A DNA stretch of 64,000 bases from NCBI GenBank assembly GCA_021496505.1, contig CP053031.1, forward strand, positions 1,480,001 to 1,544,000, written 5' to 3'. The DNA comes from Thermoleophilia bacterium SCSIO 60948 (GTDB lineage: Bacteria > Actinomycetota > Thermoleophilia > Solirubrobacterales > 70-9). How positions within the stretch are numbered: position 1 is the first letter of the stretch; the number at the start of each line of letters is the position of its first letter. The position numbers and the translations under genes were made by a program. The notes beneath the pieces were generated by a model. It was not told the origin of the DNA. It did not search any database and saw nothing but the letters and a program-made list of their open reading frames with translations. Positions 25,731 through 33,119 of the stretch are shown piece after piece.

Positions 25731-26297
25731 ATGGCCTTCCGCGACACCTGGCACCGAGCTCTCGTCTACTTCGGCCTCGCCGAGGACCCTCGCTACGAGG
25801 ACGATTACTACGAGCCCGAGACCGCCTCGGGGTCTGATCCCTACGACCGCCCGACCGGCGGGTACGAGCGCCAGGCGCCGCGTCCCGCTCCCGTCTCCCG
25901 GCTGTCCGAGCGTCGCCGCTCGCGCGACGAGATCGACGACATCTTCGCCGACGAGGACGCTTCGCCCCGCACTCGGGTCCTGCGCCCGGTCGGCAACGGT
26001 GGAGGCGGCTCCGGAGCGGACGTGCGCGTGCACTTCGTCGCCCCGAACAGCTTCAACGACGCCCAGGAGGTCGCCGACCGCTTCAAGCAGACGGTCCCGG
26101 TGATCCTCAACCTCCAGGGGACCGAGGGTGAGCTCGCGAAGCGGCTGATCGACTTCGCCTCGGGGCTGACCTACGCGCTCGACGGTGGAATGCAGCGCGT
26201 CGCCGACAAGACCTTCCTGCTCACGCCGCGCAACGTCGAGGTCTCGGCCGAGGAGCGCGCCCGCCTCGTCGAGAAGGGCTTCTTCAACCAGTCCTGA
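25731..26297 (+). CDS. sepF: Cell division protein SepF
   Basis: 188 residues. The N-terminal amphipathic helix (AFRDTWHRALVYFGL) would bind membrane. A long acidic and proline-rich linker with YEDDYYEPE follows, then the SepF core (VRVHFVAPNSFNDAQEVADRFKQ; VILNLQGTEGELAKRLIDFASGL; KTFLLTPRNVEVS), which polymerises and tethers FtsZ. Start ATG at 25731. The 50 bp upstream are unusually A/G rich and include CATAAT (25683-25688), a possible -10, suggesting its own promoter. Confidence 0.95.
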   Translation: MAFRDTWHRALVYFGLAEDPRYEDDYYEPETASGSDPYDRPTGGYERQAPRPAPVSRLSERRRSRDEIDDIFADEDASPRTRVLRPVGNGGGGSGADVRVHFVAPNSFNDAQEVADRFKQTVPVILNLQGTEGELAKRLIDFASGLTYALDGGMQRVADKTFLLTPRNVEVSAEERARLVEKGFFNQS

Positions 26298-26355
26298 GCT
26301 CGGGCCCGCCGCGGCGGGCGTTTCGCGGACATCAGCCGTCGCTAGCCTGCGGCGC

Positions 26356-27126
26356 ATGGTCATCGGCTTCGCCGGATCCGGGAACATGGCTGCGGCGATG
26401 GCGCGCGGCTGGGCCTCAGCGCCCGAGGGAGCGCCGGCGATGCTGTTCAGCGACAACGGCTCGGGTCGCGCGGCGCGACTTGCCGCGGAGCTCGGGGGAG
26501 AGGCGCGCGGTTCGCTCGACCAGCTCGCCGCCGACAGCGACTTCGTCGTTCTCGCGGTCAAGCCGCACGGACTCGAAGCCGCGGCGGAGGCGATGCGGGG
26601 CCACGCGAACGGGATCTGCTCGGTCCTCGGCGCGACGTCGGTCGAGAGCCTGCGAGCGGCGTTCCCGGACACCCCGGTCACCCGTTGCATGCCGACGATC
26701 GCCTCCGAGCTGCGCACCGGAGTGATCTGCCACGCGCCGCTCGATCCCGCCGATGGGGCGCTCGGAGAGACGATGCTCGCGGCGCTCGGGATGATCGGCC
26801 GCACGATCGAAGTGGCGGATCCCGATCTCGACGTCGCGACGGCGATGATGGGCAACACGCCCGCCTACTTCGCCCTGTTCGCCGAGGCGCTCGCCGACGC
26901 CGGCGCCGCGGAGGGCCTCGACGGGCGGCTGGCGCTCGAGCTCGTCCGCGAGTCGATGGCCGCGACCGCACGTCTGCTGGAGCGACTCGATCCGGCGACA
27001 CTGCGCGAGCAGGTCGCATCTCCGGGCGGCAGCACCGAGGGCGGGCTTGCCGCGCTCGAGGCCGACGAGCTGCGCGCGGTCGCCGCCCACGCGGTCCGCG
27101 GCTCGCTGGAGCGGATGGGCCGATGA
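26356..27126 (+). CDS. proC: Pyrroline-5-carboxylate reductase
   Basis: 256 residues. N-terminal NAD(P)-binding GFAGSGNMAAAMARGW, then VVLAVKPHGL and the C-terminal domain with GNTPAYFALFAEALADAG and SPGGSTEGGLAALE, the ProC signature. It reduces pyrroline-5-carboxylate to proline. Start ATG at 26356. Its stop overlaps the yggT start. Confidence 0.92.
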   Translation: MVIGFAGSGNMAAAMARGWASAPEGAPAMLFSDNGSGRAARLAAELGGEARGSLDQLAADSDFVVLAVKPHGLEAAAEAMRGHANGICSVLGATSVESLRAAFPDTPVTRCMPTIASELRTGVICHAPLDPADGALGETMLAALGMIGRTIEVADPDLDVATAMMGNTPAYFALFAEALADAGAAEGLDGRLALELVRESMAATARLLERLDPATLREQVASPGGSTEGGLAALEADELRAVAAHAVRGSLERMGR

Positions 27127-27422
27127 TCGCCTCGGGCCTCACACGGGCGGACATCGCCGACTACGTCGGGGCGCTGTTCACCGTCTACTTCATCTGCATC
27201 CTGCTGTACGTCGTCCTGTCGTGGATCCAGGCGTTCAGGCCGCTCCCCTACAACACGGCGCTGCGTGCGGTGACGGGTTTCATCGAGGAGGTCGTGACGC
27301 CGTACCTCAACATCTTCCGGCGCCTGCTGCCGACGTTCGGGCCGATCGACCTCAGCCCGATCCTCGCAATCCTGCTGCTGCTGATCGCGCAGAGCATCGT
27401 CGTCTCCCTGGTCGCGGGCTGA
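27123..27422 (+). CDS. yggT: YggT family membrane protein
   Basis: 99 residues with two hydrophobic helices (LFTVYFICILLYVVLSWI; ILAILLLLIAQSIVVSLV) flanking the conserved YNIFRRLLP-like segment (TPYLNIFRRLLPTFGPIDLSP). The family is found with SepF and ProC across Gram-positive bacteria and cyanobacteria; its role is linked to division or osmotic response but not settled. It overlaps proC by 4 bp and lspA by 1 bp. Confidence 0.9.
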   Translation: MIASGLTRADIADYVGALFTVYFICILLYVVLSWIQAFRPLPYNTALRAVTGFIEEVVTPYLNIFRRLLPTFGPIDLSPILAILLLLIAQSIVVSLVAG

Positions 27423-27952
27423 TGCGCCGGCCGGGACGCCCGCGGACTCGCGACTGGGTTGGGCTCGGCACTCTGTGTCTGCTCGTCGTCGCGATCGATC
27501 AGGCCTCGAAGGCCGCGATCGTGGCCTCTCTCGAGATCGGCGAACGCGTCGACGTCGTCCCCGGACTCGACATCGTCCACGTCACGAACCCCGGGATCGC
27601 GTTCGGGTTCCTCTCCGACGGCCCCGGCCTGATCCTCCCCGTGACGCTCGTCGCGCTCGCGGCGATCGTCGTCTGGTTCGCGTTCGAGGGCGGCCGTCGC
27701 AGCCGGATGTGGCTCCCCGCGGGGCTGCTGACCGGTGGCGCGATCGGCAACCTGATCGATCGCCTGCGCCTCGATCACGTCACCGACTTCATCGACCTGC
27801 CGTACTGGCCGTCGTTCAACGTCGCCGACGCCGCGATCACCGTCGGGGTCGTGATCCTGCTCGTCATGGTCATGTTCGGCCCCGAGACCGGGTCCGAGCC
27901 CGACCCCGAGCGCGAGCGACCCGACGGCGAGGGTCGCAAGGCGGCTGTTTGA
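27422..27952 (+). CDS. lspA: Lipoprotein signal peptidase
   Basis: 176 residues with four hydrophobic segments. Conserved motifs are DQASKAAI, NPGIAFGFL, GGAIGNLIDRL (D113), VTDFID (D122) and FNVADAAITVG (D136); the aspartyl protease uses conserved Asp residues in these blocks. It cleaves lipid-modified prolipoproteins, such as the lipoproteins encoded at 6108 and 6787. The charged C-terminal tail (PDPERERPDGEGR) is longer than usual. The start overlaps the yggT stop by one base. Confidence 0.95.
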   Translation: MRRPGRPRTRDWVGLGTLCLLVVAIDQASKAAIVASLEIGERVDVVPGLDIVHVTNPGIAFGFLSDGPGLILPVTLVALAAIVVWFAFEGGRRSRMWLPAGLLTGGAIGNLIDRLRLDHVTDFIDLPYWPSFNVADAAITVGVVILLVMVMFGPETGSEPDPERERPDGEGRKAAV

Positions 27953-28623
27953 GCGCCGAGCCGGAGCTCGTCCTGCTCGACGACGAGCTCGCCGTCGTCG
28001 ACAAGCCGCCGGGACTCGTCGTCCACCCGGCCCCCGGCACCCACGACCCGACGCTGGTCGACCTGCTCGGCGAGCTGCTGGGCGGCGGCGAGGACCCCGA
28101 CCGGCCCGGCATCGTCCACCGTCTCGATCGCGACACGTCGGGCCTGATGCTCGTCGCCCGGACCCCCGGCACGCACGTGGCGCTCTCCCGGGCGATCGCC
28201 GAGCGTCGGGTCGATCGCACCTATCTGGCGCTCGTCGACGGGATCCCGCGCTCGCGCTCGGGCACGATCGACGCCGCGCTCGGCCGCGACCACCGCCGCG
28301 CCGACCGGCGCGCGGTTGGGGGGAGGGGTGCGCGGCCGGCGCGCACCCACTTCGAGGTCGAGGAGGCGCTCGACGGCCAGGCGCTGCTGCGGCTGAAGCT
28401 CGAGACGGGCCGCACGCATCAGATCCGCGTCCACCTGTCGGCGATCGGACACCCGATCGCGGGCGATGAGACCTACGGTGGGCGCTCGCGGCCGGGGCTC
28501 GAGCGCCAGTTCCTCCACAGCCACGCGATCGGCTTCACACATCCGCTCACCCGCGAGCGAATCGAGCTGGTCTCCGAGCTGCCGCCGGATCTCGCCCGCG
28601 TGCTCGAGGCCGCCCGCGGGTGA
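27949..28623 (+). CDS. RluA-type RNA pseudouridine synthase without an S4 domain
   Basis: 224 residues. Catalytic Asp60 is in IVHRLDRDTSGLML; LKLETGRTHQIRVHLSAIGHPIAGDETYG is the family C-terminal block. The N-terminal S4 RNA-binding domain of RluD/RluC is absent: the protein starts at the pseudouridylase core (LLDDELAVVDKPPG), as in RluA. It modifies rRNA or tRNA; the target is not readable. TTG at 27949 overlaps the lspA stop by 4 bp and is the only start that gives a sensible N-terminus. Confidence 0.9.
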   Translation: MSAEPELVLLDDELAVVDKPPGLVVHPAPGTHDPTLVDLLGELLGGGEDPDRPGIVHRLDRDTSGLMLVARTPGTHVALSRAIAERRVDRTYLALVDGIPRSRSGTIDAALGRDHRRADRRAVGGRGARPARTHFEVEEALDGQALLRLKLETGRTHQIRVHLSAIGHPIAGDETYGGRSRPGLERQFLHSHAIGFTHPLTRERIELVSELPPDLARVLEAARG

Positions 28624-28660
28624 GCGCCTAGACTCAGTCGGCGAATCAAGTCACCTCTAC

Positions 28661-28735
28661 CCGGTCGCCCAAGACGGCGAGGGCCCTGCCCGGCGCGAGC
28701 AAAGAGCTTCGCCGGGTCCCGACCCGAGCGACCGG
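28661..28735 (+). promoter_or_regulatory. Structured 5' leader of rpsB
   Basis: Nested complementarity lies just upstream of rpsB: outer stem CCGGTCGC (28661-28668) with GCGACCGG (28728-28735), inner stem CCCGGCG (28689-28695) with CGCCGGG (28710-28716), capped by GCGAGCAAAGAGCTT-like sequence. The distance to the rpsB RBS (AGGGAG near 28757) is about 20 bases. There is no T-tract, so translational control by S2 or mRNA stability is more likely than termination. No known leader family is claimed. Confidence 0.45.
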
Positions 28736-28769
28736 CCCCGCAATCTCAAACCACCAAGGGAGCAAGTAC

Positions 28770-29792
28770 ATGTCCGAGCCGGGAATCCGGGAGCTGCTCG
28801 AATCGGGGCTCCACTTCGGCCACCAGACCCGTCGCTGGAATCCGCGTATGCGGACCTACATCTTCGGTGAGCGCGACGGCATCCACATCATCGACCTGCT
28901 GCAGACCGAGAAGCTGCTCTCGCAGGCGCGCGAGTTCGCATCCGAGGTCGCAGGGCAGGGCGGGACGGTCCTGTTCGTCGGCACGAAGAAGCAGGCCCGA
29001 GACGCGATCAAGCAGACCGCGGGGCAGTGCAACATGCCCTACGTCAACCAGCGCTGGCTGGGTGGGCTGCTGACCAACTTCCAGACGATCTCCTCGCGGA
29101 TCGACCGCCTCCACGAGCTCACGGGGCTCAAGGAGGAGGAGCGACTCGAGCTGCTCCCGACGAAGGAGCGGATGACGATGGAGGCCGAGCTGGCCAAGCT
29201 CGAGTACAACCTCGGCGGCGTCCGCGACATGAAGGGCCTGCCCGACGCGGTCGTCGTGATCGACCTCAAGACGGAGGAGATCGCCGTCCGTGAGGCCGAG
29301 CGGCTGCGGATCCCGATCATCGGGCTCGTCGACTCGAACGTCGATCCGGGCCCGGTCTCCTACCCGATCCCCGGCAATGACGACGCGATCCGCTCGTGCG
29401 AGCTGGTCGTGTCGACGCTCGGTGAGGCGATCCAGGGGGGCGTCGAGAGCTTCAACGAGGCTGAGGCGCGCCGCCGCGAGGAGGAGGCCGAGCGCCGCCG
29501 CCAGGACGACGAGCGTCGCCGCGGCGAGGAAGAGGAGAAGCGCAAGCGAGACGAGGCCGAGCGGGCTCGCCGCGAGGCCGAGGCCGGCGCGGGCGGCGAC
29601 GCCCAGGCGCAGGCCGATCCGGGCTCCCAGCCCGTCGCCTCGCCTCCCGCCGAGGCGCCCGCGGCTCCCGTCGCCGCCGCCGAGCCCGCACAGCCGGAGC
29701 CCGCCGCCGAGGCCGAACCGGTCCCCGCGCCCGAGGTCAACGCCGAGAGGCAAGCGGACGCCGAACAGACCAAGTCGAAGGAGGATCTCTAG
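28770..29792 (+). CDS. rpsB: 30S ribosomal protein S2 with a long C-terminal extension
   Basis: 340 residues. The S2 core is complete up to about residue 227: GLHFGHQTRRWNPRM, GGTVLFVGTKKQA, YVNQRWLGGLLTNFQTI, DAVVVIDLKTEEIAVREA and PGNDDAIRSCELVVSTL. E. coli S2 has 241 residues; here about 110 residues are added, first a highly charged probable coiled coil (EAEARRREEEAERRRQDDER onwards), then a Pro/Ala/Glu tail. The RBS AGGGAG precedes the ATG at 28770. tsf follows with no gap. Confidence 0.96.
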   Translation: MSEPGIRELLESGLHFGHQTRRWNPRMRTYIFGERDGIHIIDLLQTEKLLSQAREFASEVAGQGGTVLFVGTKKQARDAIKQTAGQCNMPYVNQRWLGGLLTNFQTISSRIDRLHELTGLKEEERLELLPTKERMTMEAELAKLEYNLGGVRDMKGLPDAVVVIDLKTEEIAVREAERLRIPIIGLVDSNVDPGPVSYPIPGNDDAIRSCELVVSTLGEAIQGGVESFNEAEARRREEEAERRRQDDERRRGEEEEKRKRDEAERARREAEAGAGGDAQAQADPGSQPVASPPAEAPAAPVAAAEPAQPEPAAEAEPVPAPEVNAERQADAEQTKSKEDL

Positions 29793-30413
29793 ATGGCCAC
29801 CGTCAGCGCCAAGGACGTCAAGGCGCTTCGCGACCGCACCGGCGCCGCGATGATGGATTGCAAGGCGGCACTCGACGAGGCCGCCGGCGACATGGACAAG
29901 GCCGTCGAGGTCCTGCGCGTCAAGGGCCAGGCCAGTGCCGCCAAGCGCTCAGGTCGCTCGACCTCGGAGGGCACGGTGTCCTCCTACATCCACGCCAACG
30001 GCAAGGTCGGCGTGATGGTCGAGGTGCTGTGCGAGACGGACTTCGTCGCCCGCAACGACGACTTCCAGGACTTCGCCCGCGAGGTCGCGCTGCACATCGC
30101 GGGCTCGCCGACGCCGCCGCTCTACGTCTCGGCCGACGAGATCCCCTCCGACCAGGTCGCCGCCGAGCGCAAGGTCCTCGAGGCGAAGGCCGCCGAGTCC
30201 GGCAAGCCCGAGAACGTGATCGAGAAGATCGTCGAAGGCCAGATCAGCAAGTGGTCGCGCGAGATCGCGCTGCTCGACCAGGAGCACGTGCGCACCGACC
30301 GCTACGACGGCAAGACGATCGAGCAGCTGCGCGCGGAGCTCGCCGCCAAGACCGGCGAGAACGTCCAGATCGGGCGGTTCGCGCGGTTCGCGGTCGGCGA
30401 GCAGCCGGAGTAA
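29793..30413 (+). CDS. tsf: Translation elongation factor Ts
   Basis: 206 residues, the short EF-Ts form with one dimerisation subdomain. N-terminal KALRDRTGAAMMDCKAAL, core SYIHANGKVGVMVEVLCETDFVARN and C-terminal GENVQIGRFARF are typical. It exchanges GDP on EF-Tu. ATG at 29793 directly follows the rpsB stop. Confidence 0.96.
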   Translation: MATVSAKDVKALRDRTGAAMMDCKAALDEAAGDMDKAVEVLRVKGQASAAKRSGRSTSEGTVSSYIHANGKVGVMVEVLCETDFVARNDDFQDFAREVALHIAGSPTPPLYVSADEIPSDQVAAERKVLEAKAAESGKPENVIEKIVEGQISKWSREIALLDQEHVRTDRYDGKTIEQLRAELAAKTGENVQIGRFARFAVGEQPE

Positions 30414-30423
30414 GTCGTCGCAC

Positions 30424-30566
30424 CCGGGCGCTCGCGGTAGGCGGGCGCCCGGTTCCGCCCAACGCTCGCGCTTCTGGCGAGCGCCCGGTCCCCCGAACGC
30501 CCTGCGGTGGCGGGTGCTCGGGCAGTCCCCTAACGCCCGTGCAGGCGGGCGCTCGGGCAGTCACCG
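30424..30566 (+). repeat. Four imperfect tandem ~35.5-bp hairpin units after tsf
   Basis: Units begin near 30425, 30461, 30496 and 30532. Each contains an inverted repeat at the same phase: CCGGGCGC/GCGCCCGG (30424-30431/30445-30452), CGCTCGC/GCGAGCG (30463-30469/30477-30483), a weaker CGCCC/GGGTG (30498-30502/30512-30516), and CGCCCG/CGGGCG (30534-30539/30546-30551). The last two units share a 19-base direct repeat with one mismatch (30509-30527 and 30544-30562). The arms differ while pairing is kept, which suggests selection for RNA structure. Confidence 0.6.
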
Positions 30567-30602
30567 TCAAGGGGGCGCTCCCCGTCCATGGGCGCGCGAC
30601 AG

Positions 30603-30624
30603 CTGCGGGCATCCATGCCCGCAG
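30603..30624. repeat. Near-perfect palindrome, 10-bp arms
   Basis: CTGCGGGCAT (30603-30612) and ATGCCCGCAG (30615-30624) are perfectly complementary with a 2-base centre. So short a centre suits a protein-binding palindrome better than an RNA hairpin. Confidence 0.5.
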
Positions 30625-30757
30625 AGCCCCTTGCCGGCGACAACCCGAGCACCCGCCCCCGGAAACGCGCGGAACCCCGAACAACGGCGCACCGGGGACA
30701 CACCCGAGCGCGATGGATCGGCCCGGCGTCCCTGCGCCTCGGGCGCGGGGCGGTTCA

Positions 30758-30840
30758 GTCGCGAAATACGCGACGGATCGTCCCATCGTCGTCGTGCGAG
30801 AGGCGCGGGGCGATTTCGTCGCGATCGGCGCGGCCGATCG
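30758..30840. repeat. Two further perfect inverted repeats
   Basis: GTCGCG (30758-30763) with CGCGAC (30769-30774) around AAATA, and CGATCGGC (30822-30829) with GCCGATCG (30833-30840) around GCG. Both are perfect and could form RNA hairpins. Confidence 0.45.
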
Positions 30841-30844
30841 AAGC

Positions 30845-30890
30845 CGAACGTCCCAAACGTGCACTTATAAGGGCACTTCCGGGACGTTCG
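30845..30890. promoter_or_regulatory. Long inverted repeat with an AT-rich centre, possible operator/promoter
   Basis: CGAACGTCCC (30845-30854) and GGGACGTTCG (30881-30890) are perfect 10-bp arms around 26 bases. The inside has a second pair GTGC (30859-30862)/GCAC (30873-30876) and the AT-rich centre TTATAA (30865-30870), which could serve as a -10 for pyrH; no -35 is evident. The outer CGAAC/GTTCG resemble LexA half-sites, but the spacing is far too long for LexA. Confidence 0.45.
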
Positions 30891-31047
30891 AGCCCGAGGG
30901 ACGCCCGGCGGCCAACCCCAGCCGCCCGAACCAACCCCCCTCGGTGCCATCAGCCGCGCCGGAGACCCGCCGCGGCGGCGGAGAGCGGGACGCCACGCGC
31001 TCGGACCCGACCGGCCGCCGCCACCTCCCCGGCTAGGGTGCCCCGCG

Positions 31048-31785
31048 ATGGCCGAACCCGCCTTCGAACGGATCATGCTCAAGCTCTCGGGGGAGGCCCT
31101 GATGGGCTCGCGTGAGTACGGCACCGACGGGGACCGCGTCAACGCGATCGCCGAGCAGGTCTCCGCGCTGTCGAAGGCCGGGATCCAGATGGCGCTCGTC
31201 GTCGGCGCCGGCAACATCTACCGCGGCCTCGAGGGCGCGGCGCAGGGCATGGACCGGGCGACCGCCGACTACATGGGAATGCTCGCGACGCTGCTGAACG
31301 CGCTGACGCTTCAGGACGCGCTCGAGAAGCAGGGCTCGCACACCCGCGTGCTGTCGGCGATCGAGGTCATGGAGGTCGCCGAGCCCTACATCCGCCGTCG
31401 CGCGATCCGCCATCTCGAGAAGGGCCGCGTGATCATCTTCGCGGCCGGCACCGGCAACCCGTTCTTCACGACCGACACCGCCGCCGCGCTGCGCGCGCTC
31501 GAGATCCACGCCGACGCGATCCTGATGGCCAAGCACGGCGTCGAGGGGGTCTACGACGCGGACCCGAGCATCGTCCCCGATGCCAAGTTCCTGCCCCGTG
31601 TGACGCACCGCGAGGCGATCGAGCGCGGGCTGCGGGTGATGGACTCGACGGCGCTCTCGCTGTGCATGGACAACGCGCTTCCGATCCACGTCTTCAACAT
31701 GGCCGACGCCCGGAACATAGATAGGATCGCGCATGGCGAGCGGGTCGGGACCATCGTCTCCTCCGACGCCTCCAGCCAGGGATGA
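31048..31785 (+). CDS. pyrH: Uridylate kinase
   Basis: 245-residue bacterial UMP kinase of the amino acid kinase fold. ERIMLKLSGEALMG, VVGAGNIYRG, ATADYMGMLATLLNALTLQDALE, FAAGTGNPFFTTDTAAALRA and LMAKHGVEGVYDADP are diagnostic. It phosphorylates UMP to UDP, feeding RNA, DNA and peptidoglycan precursors. frr follows with a 4-bp overlap, the usual pairing. Confidence 0.96.
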   Translation: MAEPAFERIMLKLSGEALMGSREYGTDGDRVNAIAEQVSALSKAGIQMALVVGAGNIYRGLEGAAQGMDRATADYMGMLATLLNALTLQDALEKQGSHTRVLSAIEVMEVAEPYIRRRAIRHLEKGRVIIFAAGTGNPFFTTDTAAALRALEIHADAILMAKHGVEGVYDADPSIVPDAKFLPRVTHREAIERGLRVMDSTALSLCMDNALPIHVFNMADARNIDRIAHGERVGTIVSSDASSQG

Positions 31786-32348
31786 GCGAGCTCACCGACG
31801 AGATAATGGCCGACGCCGCCGAGCGCATGGGCAAGTCCGTCGAGGCCTGTCGCAACGAGCTCGCGACGGTCCGGACCGGCCGTGCCTCACCGCATCTGCT
31901 CGACCGCATCAGCGTCGACTACTACGGCGCCCAGACACCGCTTCGCCAGCTCGCGAACGCCGCGGCGACGGACGCGCGGCTGATCACCGTCACCCCCTAC
32001 GACAAGGGTGCGATCGGCGCGATCGAGAAGTCGATCATGGAATCCGACCTCGGCCTCACGCCCTCGAACGACGGCAACGTGATCCGGCTGCGGATCCCCG
32101 AGCTGAATGAGGAGCGGCGGCGCGAGATGGTCAAGGTCGTCCACGGCGTCGCCGAGCAGGGCCGCGTCTCGGTCCGCAGCGTCCGCCGCGACGTGATGAG
32201 CGACCTGAGAGAGCTCAAGTCCGAAGGCGACCTCGGCGCCGACGAGGAGCACCGCGCCGAGCAGGACCTGCAGAAGCGGACCGACAGCGCGATCGCCGAG
32301 ATCGACACGGCGCTGGCAGCCAAGGAGCAGGAGATCCTCGAGGTCTGA
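31782..32348 (+). CDS. frr: Ribosome recycling factor
   Basis: 188 residues: RTGRASPHLLDRISVDYYGAQTPLRQLANA, VTPYDKGAIGAIEKSIMESDLGLTPSNDG and the helical C-terminus with VSVRSVRRDVMSDLRELKSEG are the RRF signature. It splits post-termination ribosomes with EF-G. After the stop an 8-bp inverted repeat (GAGCCGCG 32347-32354, CGCGGCTC 32371-32378) precedes uppS, possibly a weak terminator. Confidence 0.96.
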   Translation: MSELTDEIMADAAERMGKSVEACRNELATVRTGRASPHLLDRISVDYYGAQTPLRQLANAAATDARLITVTPYDKGAIGAIEKSIMESDLGLTPSNDGNVIRLRIPELNEERRREMVKVVHGVAEQGRVSVRSVRRDVMSDLRELKSEGDLGADEEHRAEQDLQKRTDSAIAEIDTALAAKEQEILEV

Positions 32349-32393
32349 GCCGCGCTCGGCGGGGCTCCGCCGCGGCTCACCGACGGGCTGCGG

Positions 32394-33077
32394 ATGGCCG
32401 ACCCGACCGACCCGGCCAGGGCTCGCAACGTCGCGATCATCACCGACGGCAACGGCCGCTGGGCGATCGAGCGCGGTCTGGCGCCGATCGAGGGCCACCG
32501 CGCCGGAGCCGACACCGTGAAGGCGCGGCTGCGCGACGCCGTCGAGCTCGGGGTCGAGGAGCTGACGGTGTTCTCGTTCTCGACCGAGAACTGGAGCAGG
32601 CCGAAGGCCGAGGTCGAGGGCCTGATGGCGATGTTCGCCGAGCGGATCGACCGCGAGACGCCCGAGCTCCACGCCGAGGGCGTTCGGATGCGCTTCATCG
32701 GGCGCCGCGAGGAGGTCTCGCCCGCGCTTCGCGAGCGGATCGAGACGGCCGAGGAGACGACGGCCGCGAACGAGCGGATCACGCTCTTCATCGCCTTCAA
32801 CTACGGCGGTCGCGCCGAGATCCTCGACGCCGCCGAGCGCTACACGGGCGGGGGAGAGGACGAGTTCCGGCGCCACCTCTACGCACCCGAGATGGCCGAG
32901 CCGGACCTCCTGATCCGCACGTCGGGCGAGCAGCGCATCTCCAACTTCCTGCTCTGGCAGTGCGCCTACTCGGAGATCGTGTGGCGCCCTGAGCTCTGGC
33001 CCGATTTCGATCGCGCGGCCTTCGAGGCCGCGCTCGAGGAGTTCAGCCTGCGAAAGCGGCGTTTCGGCGGCCGCTGA
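32394..33077 (+). CDS. uppS: Isoprenyl transferase (undecaprenyl diphosphate synthase family)
   Basis: 227 residues. Catalytic Asp18 in IITDGNGRWA (Thr replaces the usual Met before Asp), EGHRAGADTVKARL, FSFSTENWSRP, and RTSGEQRISNFLLWQCAYSEI near the C-terminus. It builds the lipid carrier for peptidoglycan; chain length cannot be deduced. Together with cdsA, dxr and rseP it forms the common envelope-lipid cluster. Confidence 0.93.
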   Translation: MADPTDPARARNVAIITDGNGRWAIERGLAPIEGHRAGADTVKARLRDAVELGVEELTVFSFSTENWSRPKAEVEGLMAMFAERIDRETPELHAEGVRMRFIGRREEVSPALRERIETAEETTAANERITLFIAFNYGGRAEILDAAERYTGGGEDEFRRHLYAPEMAEPDLLIRTSGEQRISNFLLWQCAYSEIVWRPELWPDFDRAAFEAALEEFSLRKRRFGGR

Positions 33078-33119
33078 CGCATCGGTGACCTCGGCGGCGA
33101 TGATCTAGGGTCGCCGCCG

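Larger units (their letters stand above)
30414..31047 (+). other. 634-bp hairpin-rich region between tsf and pyrH, no gene found
   Basis: I find no credible coding sequence: the open frames are arginine/proline-rich and lack the expected GC3 pattern. The region is packed with inverted repeats. It holds a tandem array of four hairpin units (30424-30566), a near-palindrome (30603-30624), short perfect hairpins (30758-30774 and 30822-30840), and a larger inverted repeat (30845-30890). The last 150 bp before pyrH are plain GC-rich sequence. It may terminate the rpsB-tsf transcript and carry the pyrH promoter and control sites; it could also be a degenerate repeat element or an undescribed RNA. 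Confidence 0.7.

Noticed and set aside
30244-30864. 206-codon minus-strand frame within the tsf-pyrH gap
   Set aside because: It extends into tsf antisense, has no GC3 bias, and its sequence reflects the hairpin repeats.
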